27,977 nt of DNA from Kiritimatiellia bacterium (GTDB lineage Bacteria; Verrucomicrobiota; Kiritimatiellia; RFP12; UBA1067). The stretch is from assembly GCA_017508315.1 (NCBI GenBank), contig JAFVZE010000197.1, positions 1-27,977 of the forward strand, in the 5' to 3' direction. Under the pieces are notes generated by a model. The model did not search any database. It was given only the letters and a program-made list of their open reading frames with translations, and was not told the DNA's origin. The translations under genes were made by a program, and so were the position numbers. Every line of letters begins with the position of its first letter. The first letter of the stretch is position 1. Below, piece after piece: positions 22,837-27,977 of the stretch.

Positions 22837-23982
22837 GTGTCGCAGAGAGTGCTTGTGCTCGGGCGCGGCGCGAGCGGACGCGCGGCTTGCGCGCTGCTTG
22901 AACGGCTCGGTTCGGAGGTCTCCGCCGTCGACGGCGGGGAGGCCCTGCCCGCCGGGGATTTCTCCTTCGCGGTGGTTTCGCCGGGGATCGCGCTTTCCCA
23001 TCCGTGGCAGCGGGAATGCCGGGCGCGTTCCATTCCTCTTAAGAGCGAACTTCAGCTCGGCTGCACGCAGCTGCTGCGGCGCGGCTGGAAGCTTATCGGA
23101 GTCACCGGCTCAAAGGGGAAGTCGAGCGTGGTCAAAGTGGTCGCCGAAGCGATCGCTTCGACGGGCGCGCACGCGGTGGCGTGCGGCAACTACGGCCGCG
23201 CCGTCTGCGACGTCGCGCTCGAGGAGAGATGCGGCTGGGCTGTGGTGGAGGTGAGTTCGTTCCAGCTTGAGACCACTTCGCTGCCGTCGGACGCGTTCGA
23301 GGCCGCGGCGATAGTCAATCTTCAGGAAGACCATCTCGATCGGCACGGCACGGTGGAAAACTACCACGCGTTGAAGCGCAAGCTGCTTTCAATGGCGAAA
23401 ACACGTCTGACTGCCGGGCGGTGCGGTTCCTGCGGTTTGATCGAAGGGTCTTATTTCGATAATGAAGTGCTGCGGGAGAACGGTGACGTCGCCGTTCGGC
23501 TGATGAGGGCGGCGGGAATCGGCGATGATGGAATCCGCCGGGCGTTTGCGAGGTTTTCGCCGCTGCCGCACCGCATGAATCTCGTTTTGGAGCGGCGCGG
23601 CGTGCGCTGCATCGACGATTCCAAGGCGACAAGTCTCGCGGCGATGGTCGCGGCGCTGAAAATGGCGGGGGAGAACGTGCGGCTGATCGCCGGCGGGCGG
23701 CCAAAAGGCGATGATCCGCTTTCGGCCCTGCCGGACTTGACTAAACGGGTAAAAAAAGTGTATCTTATCGGAGAATGCGCGGAGGCTTTCGGTAAAGCAT
23801 GGTCCGGTTCGGTGGATTGCGAAATCTGCGGAACCATGGAGCGGGCGGCGGCGGCGGCGATGCGCGAGGCGTGTCCGGGGGACACGGTGTTGCTTTCTCC
23901 CGGGTGTGCCAGTTACGACCAATTTGAAAATTTCGGGCGACGCGGGGATGTTTTCGCCGAGCTCGTGAAAAAAGAAGGATGA
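22837..23982 (+). CDS. murD: UDP-N-acetylmuramoyl-alanine-D-glutamate ligase MurD, compact form
   Basis: MurD adds D-glutamate to UDP-MurNAc-L-Ala in peptidoglycan precursor synthesis. The 381 residues keep the N-terminal fold (LVLGRGASGRA), SPGIALSHP, the ATP loop GSKGKSS (91-97), VEVSSFQLETTS, the EDHLDRH metal motif and the Lys region. They also keep LPHR (243-246), the DDSKAT motif (260-265), LIAGGRPKG and the LLSPGCASYDQFENF end. Typical MurD has about 440 residues; here roughly 50 residues of the central domain between the SMAK region and LPHR are missing, and the usual GxHNxxNALAA motif is reduced to an ENGDVA-like segment. The GTG at 22837 is the best start because the Rossmann strand begins right after it; no clear ribosome site is visible. 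A reading frame of the same phase runs further upstream inside pyrE but is not MurD. Confidence 0.88.
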   Translation: MSQRVLVLGRGASGRAACALLERLGSEVSAVDGGEALPAGDFSFAVVSPGIALSHPWQRECRARSIPLKSELQLGCTQLLRRGWKLIGVTGSKGKSSVVKVVAEAIASTGAHAVACGNYGRAVCDVALEERCGWAVVEVSSFQLETTSLPSDAFEAAAIVNLQEDHLDRHGTVENYHALKRKLLSMAKTRLTAGRCGSCGLIEGSYFDNEVLRENGDVAVRLMRAAGIGDDGIRRAFARFSPLPHRMNLVLERRGVRCIDDSKATSLAAMVAALKMAGENVRLIAGGRPKGDDPLSALPDLTKRVKKVYLIGECAEAFGKAWSGSVDCEICGTMERAAAAAMREACPGDTVLLSPGCASYDQFENFGRRGDVFAELVKKEG

Positions 23983-23986
23983 AAAA

Positions 23987-25045
23987 ATGAATAAGTTCGG
24001 TATTGTTCTCGGCGTCGCAGCGGTTGCGGTGCTGGCAGGCTGCAAAAACCCCGATTACGCCCGCGGCGGCAGATCCGCAAGAAGTGCGGTAAAAGAGATT
24101 CCGGCGGAGGAAAAGGCCAAGCCGGCGCCGACGGTCGCGAAGACCTGCACCTGCGCTCCCGGCACGAAGCACGCCGAAGCGTGCGGATGCGCGGCTCCCG
24201 ACTGCCGGTGCGTCGTTTCGGTTCCTGCTCCCAAACCGGCGGTCGTCGCCCCCGCCGCTCCGGCGGAGCCTCAGTACACGATCTACATCGTTCAGCGCGG
24301 CGATTATCTCGCCAAAATCTCCAAGCGCTACAACGTGACGATCGCGTCGATCCGCAAACTCAATCCCTCCATCAAGAAGGACATCGTGCGCATCGGACAG
24401 AAAATAAAGCTTCCCGGCAAGATCGATGTCGGGGTGCAGAGCGTGCCCGCCGTCGCTCCCGCCAAGAAGAAGTCCGGCAAGGCGTTCGTCGCCTACAGCG
24501 GCGCTACCCGCGAATATGTCGTCAAGTCGGGTGACTCGCTCGGCGCCATCGCCTACGGCAACGGAATCACCATCCGTCAGCTCAAAGAACTCAACGCCCT
24601 CAAGAGCGACCGTATCACCGTCGGTCAGAAGCTGAAGATTCCCGCTTCCAAAGCCGTTGCGGCTCCTGCCAGGAAATCCGCGCCAGCCGCCAAGAAGACC
24701 GAACCCGTAGCGGCGGCTCCTGCCAAGACCGAGACAGCGCCCGCCGCGGAGAAGACAGAACCCGCGCAGGCTCCCGCCGCCGCGGAACCGGCGCCGGCGG
24801 CGGATGCGGCGGCACCGGCTGTTGAAGAGAGCGCGCCTGCCGCGGCCGATGCCGAATCTTCCGACGTCAAGACCGATCCGACGGCGGAGAAGACCTATGT
24901 CGTGCAGGAAGGCGACGATATGACTGGCGTTTCGATCCGGTGGGGCGTTTCCGCCGCCGCGATCCGCGAGCTCAACAATCTCGGCGACAACGATCAGCTC
25001 AAGCCCGGGCAGATCATCAAGCTTCCGGCGGAAGCACAGCAGTAA
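23987..25045 (+). CDS. LysM-repeat lipoprotein with three CxC pairs
   Basis: The 352-residue protein starts with a type II signal (lipobox LAGC, Cys19), so it is lipid-anchored. Residues 52-75 hold three CxC pairs (Cys54/56, 66/68 and 73/75), a possible metal or redox site. Three LysM domains follow at about 99-143, 177-219 and 303-347, each starting Y-V--GD and ending with G-(K/I)IKLP or LKIP; LysM binds N-acetylglucosamine polymers such as peptidoglycan. Between the second and third is a long Ala/Pro/Glu/Lys linker (220-300). There is no peptidase domain. GAAGGA lies seven bases before ATG 23987. It sits between murD and ftsW, suggesting a cell-wall or division role (inference). Confidence 0.88.
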   Translation: MNKFGIVLGVAAVAVLAGCKNPDYARGGRSARSAVKEIPAEEKAKPAPTVAKTCTCAPGTKHAEACGCAAPDCRCVVSVPAPKPAVVAPAAPAEPQYTIYIVQRGDYLAKISKRYNVTIASIRKLNPSIKKDIVRIGQKIKLPGKIDVGVQSVPAVAPAKKKSGKAFVAYSGATREYVVKSGDSLGAIAYGNGITIRQLKELNALKSDRITVGQKLKIPASKAVAAPARKSAPAAKKTEPVAAAPAKTETAPAAEKTEPAQAPAAAEPAPAADAAAPAVEESAPAAADAESSDVKTDPTAEKTYVVQEGDDMTGVSIRWGVSAAAIRELNNLGDNDQLKPGQIIKLPAEAQQ

Positions 25046-25054
25046 AGAGACGGC

Positions 25055-26212
25055 GTGCGCAAAGTTGCGCTGTTCTGGTTCGGCCTGGTTGTCACGGCAC
25101 TCGTGGCGCTGGGCCTTGTCGTTCTCTCCAGCGCGAGCGAGGCGAACGGGGTCCGTCTCCACGCCGACGCCTACTATTTCATGAAACGGCAGGGCATCTA
25201 TCTGGTCGTAGGCGTGCTGGTGGCGGTGTGTGCCGCGTCTTTCGATTACCACAAATGGCGCGATTATCAGTTTCTGACATGGCTTTTCTACGCGGTGACG
25301 ATGGCCGGACTGGTCGCGGTGTTCGGCTTCAAGGCGGTCAACGGTTCGCACAGATGGATTGCGTTCGGACCGATAAGGATTCAGCCCGGTGAAATAGCCA
25401 AACTGCTCACCGTAATTCTGGTGTCGGTATGGCTCGACAAGGCCGGATGGCGGGTGGAGCTGTTCCGCCGCGGAGCCTTCTGGCCTGCGGTGCTGATCGG
25501 AAGCATCGCCGTGCCGATCCTGCTCGAGCCGGACTTTGGCTCGGTCATGGTCGTCGGTCTGGCCGGCGGACTGGTTATGCTGGTTGCGGGAGTGCGCATT
25601 CTGCACATGGTGCCGTTTCTGGCGCTCGGCGGCGGGGTGTTCGTATACAAGGTGGTGACCAACGCCAACCGCATGGCCCGTATGGCCGCTTTCCTCGGCG
25701 TCAAGATCGATGTCGGAGCGGAAGTGGTCGACGCCGCCACCAGGCGCGCCGCCTATCAGGCGCATCAGGCTCTGGTCGCCATCGGCAACGGCGGCATCAG
25801 AGGGGTCGGACTCAACCAGTCGATGCAGAAGCACTACTATCTTCCAGAGGCTCACACCGACTTCATCTTCGCCATCGGTGCGGAGGAGCTCGGGTTGGCG
25901 TTTTCGGTGACGACGGTGCTGCTTTTCGTGGCGTTTTTCGCGCTGGCGGTGTACATCGCAAGGAAGGCGTCCGACCGGTTCGGACGGTTTCTCGTCATCG
26001 GCATGACGTTCATCGTTTTCTTTCAGGCGATGTTCAATATCGGGGTGGTCTGCGAGGCGCTGCCCACGAAGGGCATGGCGCTGCCGTTCTTCAGCTACGG
26101 CGGCACCAACCTCGTATGTGCGTTTTTCGCCGTCGGCACGATTCTTTCGGTCGGCATCCATTCGTGCCGCGACAAGCGCACGGCGTTCGTGCGCAAGGTG
26201 CTTTCGAGGTGA
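25055..26212 (+). CDS. ftsW: Septal peptidoglycan glycosyltransferase FtsW
   Basis: FtsW is the SEDS-family polymerase that builds septal glycan with its partner PBP (FtsI). The 385-residue polytopic protein begins with a membrane span and contains the SEDS motifs SHRWI-FGPI-IQPGEIAK, LEPDFGS, LPEAHTDFIFAIGAEELGL and LPTKGMALPFFSYGG. FtsW and RodA are close; the dcw-like gene order after murD favours FtsW. The start is GTG 25055, nine bases after the LysM gene stop, with a weak purine stretch upstream. The next gene overlaps by 4 bases. murG, usually next in dcw clusters, is not here. Confidence 0.92.
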   Translation: MRKVALFWFGLVVTALVALGLVVLSSASEANGVRLHADAYYFMKRQGIYLVVGVLVAVCAASFDYHKWRDYQFLTWLFYAVTMAGLVAVFGFKAVNGSHRWIAFGPIRIQPGEIAKLLTVILVSVWLDKAGWRVELFRRGAFWPAVLIGSIAVPILLEPDFGSVMVVGLAGGLVMLVAGVRILHMVPFLALGGGVFVYKVVTNANRMARMAAFLGVKIDVGAEVVDAATRRAAYQAHQALVAIGNGGIRGVGLNQSMQKHYYLPEAHTDFIFAIGAEELGLAFSVTTVLLFVAFFALAVYIARKASDRFGRFLVIGMTFIVFFQAMFNIGVVCEALPTKGMALPFFSYGGTNLVCAFFAVGTILSVGIHSCRDKRTAFVRKVLSR

Positions 26213-27366
26213 ACGCGGGAGAACAGCCCAAGACGTATTCGGTTTCGTCGCTCACGGCGAAACTCAAATCGGTTCTCGAGTCGGGATTTACGAGAATCTA
26301 CGTCGAGGCCGAGATAAGCGGCTGGAAGCTGTATCCGTCCGGACATGCGTATTTCACGCTCAAGGATTCCGGGGCGCAGATCCAGGCGGTGATGTTCGCG
26401 GGCTCTCTCGCCCGCTGCCGCGCCAAGGCCGGACTTAAAGACGGAGCCAAGGTGGTCGTCTACGGCAATGTTTCCGTGTACGCCCCCCGCGGCAACTACC
26501 AGCTCGTGGTGCTCGCGGCGAAACTGTCCGGTGAAGGCGATCTGATGCAGCGCTATCTCGAGCTGAAGGAGCGTCTGGGCGGAGAGGGGCTTTTCGATGC
26601 CGCGCGCAAACGGCCGCTGCCGTTCATGCCCAGACGCATCGCGATCGTCACGAGCGAGGCGGGAGCCGTCATCCACGATATGTGCACGGTCGTTTCGCGC
26701 CGGTTCCCCGCCGTCGAAATCCGCCTTTTCCCGTGTCAGGTGCAGGGAGCGGACGCTCCGCCGACAATCGTGCGCGGAATCGAATATTTCAATTCGCTTC
26801 TTGACGGCGGCGAGGAATCGTGGAAAGCCGACGTGCTTATAATCGCGCGCGGCGGCGGATCGTTCGAGGACCTTTTCTGTTTCAACGACGAATCGCTCGT
26901 AAGGGCCGTCGCCGCCTCGAAGATTCCGACCGTCTCGGCCGTCGGTCACGAAACCGATTTCACTCTCTGCGATTTCGCCGCCGACGTCCGGGCGGGAACT
27001 CCGTCGATCGCCGCCGAGACGGTGGTGCCGGTCATGTCGGAGATAGCCGTGCGCCTGGCCGCGATGGACGGGAGGCTTGCCGCTTCGCTGCGTTCAAAGG
27101 GCGAATGGTTCGCCCAGCGCGTCGACCATCTTGCCGATTCGCTCGGCGGCGCGCTCGCGCTCTGCCGCGAACGCCTTGAAAACCGCTTCGCCCGCGCCGA
27201 AACGAAACTTGCGCTCCTCTCGCCGTACTCGGTGCTCGAGCGCGGTTATTCGCTCACCGTGTCCGAGGACGGTGCGGTCGTCAAGGATGCCGCGACGCTT
27301 TCTCCCGGTTCGCGGATCACTACCCGCTTCTGCAGAGGAGAGGCGGTTTCGGAGGTTGTCGCATGA
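26209..27366 (+). CDS. xseA: Exodeoxyribonuclease VII large subunit XseA
   Basis: XseA is the catalytic subunit of exonuclease VII, which degrades single-stranded DNA. The 385-residue protein has an N-terminal OB-fold (YSVSSLTAKLK, ISGWK--PSGHAYFTLKD) and then the nuclease motifs: PRRIAIVTSEAGAVIHDM (141-158), ARGGGSFEDLF (213-223), SAVGHETDFTL (243-253) and DVRAGTPSIAAE (259-270). It ends with LSPYSVLERGYS, conserved in the family. It is shorter than the E. coli protein (about 456) mainly because the coiled-coil segment that contacts XseB is brief. No xseB is adjacent, which is unusual but possible. The start is GTG 26209, overlapping ftsW by 4 bases; AAGG at 26195-26198 is about 10 bases upstream. 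Confidence 0.93.
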   Translation: MNAGEQPKTYSVSSLTAKLKSVLESGFTRIYVEAEISGWKLYPSGHAYFTLKDSGAQIQAVMFAGSLARCRAKAGLKDGAKVVVYGNVSVYAPRGNYQLVVLAAKLSGEGDLMQRYLELKERLGGEGLFDAARKRPLPFMPRRIAIVTSEAGAVIHDMCTVVSRRFPAVEIRLFPCQVQGADAPPTIVRGIEYFNSLLDGGEESWKADVLIIARGGGSFEDLFCFNDESLVRAVAASKIPTVSAVGHETDFTLCDFAADVRAGTPSIAAETVVPVMSEIAVRLAAMDGRLAASLRSKGEWFAQRVDHLADSLGGALALCRERLENRFARAETKLALLSPYSVLERGYSLTVSEDGAVVKDAATLSPGSRITTRFCRGEAVSEVVA

Positions 27367-27842
27367 AAAGGAAACTGACGCTTTTTGTCGCATCCGGTTT
27401 CGGACTGGGGCTTGTCGCTCCGTTCGCGCCCGGAACTTTCGGCAGCCTGCCGGGGCTTGCGCTCGCTTGTCTCGCGACGACGCTCCCGCTCTGGCTGCAG
27501 ATTCCGCTCTGCACGTTGCTGACGCTGGCGGCGGTTCCCGTCTGCGGCGCGGCTGAAAAATATCTCGGCATCAAGGACGACGGCAGGATCGCCGCCGACG
27601 AGTGGATGCTTTTCCCGATAGCGGTGATCGGTCTGCCGCTTTCGTCTTTGCCGTGGTGGACGGTCGCGCTGTTCTTTCTGGTCGTGCGGATAATGGACAT
27701 CGTAAAGCCGTATCCCTGCCGCGGACTGCAGTCCATTCCCGGCGGCAGGGGCATTGTGGTCGACGATTTCGCGGCGAACCTGTATTCGCTGGCGGTAAAC
27801 TGGGCGATTTTCCGCATCTTGATTTCGCTGCGGTGTATTTGA
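27363..27842 (+). CDS. pgpA: Phosphatidylglycerophosphatase A
   Basis: PgpA dephosphorylates phosphatidylglycerol phosphate to phosphatidylglycerol in the inner membrane. The 159-residue protein has the family layout: GTFGSLPGL near the start, several membrane segments, the DDGRIAADEW motif (in place of the common D-G-IV-DE), and RIMDIVKPYPCRGLQ followed by GGRGIVVDDF-AN. These acidic residues form the Mg2+ site in PgpA. It overlaps xseA by ATGA, and its stop lies within the -35 of the promoter for the following gene, so pgpA ends this long run. Confidence 0.9.
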   Translation: MKRKLTLFVASGFGLGLVAPFAPGTFGSLPGLALACLATTLPLWLQIPLCTLLTLAAVPVCGAAEKYLGIKDDGRIAADEWMLFPIAVIGLPLSSLPWWTVALFFLVVRIMDIVKPYPCRGLQSIPGGRGIVVDDFAANLYSLAVNWAIFRILISLRCI

Positions 27843-27868
27843 CGGTATTGCAGCCCAGATGGTATAAT
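27839..27868 (+). promoter_or_regulatory. Strong sigma-70 type promoter after pgpA
   Basis: TTGACG (27839-27844) and a perfect TATAAT (27863-27868) are separated by 18 bases, with TGG before the -10 (extended -10). It overlaps the pgpA stop codon. The predicted start near 27875 gives a leader of about 87 bases before the ATG at 27962. It is the closest match to consensus in the window. Confidence 0.72.
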
Positions 27869-27899
27869 CTCGGACCAAAACAGACAAGTGTTGGCCAGA

Positions 27900-27939
27900 G
27901 CCGGAAGATCGCGATATCACCTCGCGCCGATCGCCCGGC
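27900..27939 (+). promoter_or_regulatory. Hairpin in the leader of the last gene
   Basis: The transcript from the promoter at 27839-27868 can pair 27900-27904 with 27935-27939 (5 bp). After a 2x2 internal loop, 27907-27913 pairs with 27925-27932 around a bulged C27927, leaving an 11-base loop (27914-27924). The ribosome site GAAGGA (27950-27955) lies outside the stem. It is not an intrinsic terminator (no U-run). It could be a regulatory leader. Confidence 0.5.
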
Positions 27940-27961
27940 GGCAGATTCTGAAGGATACGCA

Positions 27962-27977
27962 ATGACTCTCTCGGAAC
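27962..27977 (+). CDS. Start of an unidentified gene cut by the window edge
   Basis: ATG at 27962 opens a frame reading MTLSE before the window ends. GAAGGA (27950-27955) sits six bases upstream, and a strong promoter and a structured leader precede it, so a gene start is likely. Five residues are too few to identify the product. Confidence 0.55.

Noticed and set aside
23737..23766. Possible promoter TTGACT-N18-TATCTT within murD, about 220 bases before the LysM gene
   Set aside because: The -10 matches four of six bases and has no TGn; too weak to call against a coding background.
23765..26161. A 798-codon open frame on the - strand across murD, the LysM gene and ftsW
   Set aside because: It runs across three clear + strand genes, and its Gly/Arg-rich stretches mirror the Ala/Pro linker of the LysM protein.
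25429..26208. Upstream extension of the xseA frame through ftsW
   Set aside because: It overlaps the coding frame of ftsW and contains no XseA sequence; GTG 26209 gives a normal OB-fold start.

Overview
The window is a gene-dense, GC-rich bacterial chromosome segment with 28 protein genes (the first and last cut by the window edges), almost all on the + strand and mostly separated by fewer than 20 bases or overlapping by 4-17 bases. kdsB (Kdo activation for LPS), an ExbB/ExbD pair and several lipoproteins point to a Gram-negative cell. murD and ftsW show peptidoglycan-based division. A DUF4838 lipoprotein, an exported SGNH hydrolase, a TolB-like propeller and an orphan CBM48 protein among housekeeping genes suggest the PVC superphylum, most likely Verrucomicrobiota/Kiritimatiellota or Lentisphaerota. 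This assignment is inferred from gene content only. I see no rRNA, tRNA, CRISPR array, insertion sequence, integrase, phage gene or replication origin, and no gene-free stretch over 300 bases.

Layout. (1) 1-9113: smpB (5' cut), nadB, an orphan dipeptide-type ABC ATPase, a DUF4838 lipoprotein, ymdB, cca, an SGNH hydrolase and a HAD hydrolase form one co-directional run. (2) 9077-9591: a single - strand gene for a small CBM48 protein overlaps the HAD gene tail to tail. A 200-base divergent intergenic region follows, with a good promoter on each strand. (3) 9592-15978: deoC, an exported propeller protein, kdsB, an ExbD-like lipoprotein (TTG start), ligA and rpoN. (4) 15979-27842: an extended -10 promoter, then an acyl-CoA ligase, era, a TPR protein, ExbB, ExbD-like, a small membrane protein, pyrE, murD, a LysM lipoprotein, ftsW, xseA and pgpA. 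(5) 27843-27977: a near-consensus promoter, a hairpin-bearing leader and the start of another gene.

How the genes work together. Most are housekeeping: ribosome rescue (smpB), tRNA maturation (cca), ribosome assembly (era), replication and repair (ligA, xseA), NAD and pyrimidine synthesis (nadB, pyrE), envelope synthesis (kdsB, murD, ftsW, pgpA) and sigma-54. Threaded among them are envelope genes that are less well understood. The most interesting is the TPR-ExbB-ExbD-small protein module. Its ExbD-like subunit has Ser where the proton-coupling membrane Asp normally sits, and its last gene lacks a recognisable TonB C-terminal domain. A second ExbD-like domain, probably lipid-anchored, is encoded between kdsB and ligA. 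Other points are a MurD lacking about 50 residues of its central domain, a LysM lipoprotein with three CxC pairs beside ftsW, and a shared extended -10 (TGn) signature in the best promoter candidates. I do not see a clearly new defence, mobile or biosynthetic system.
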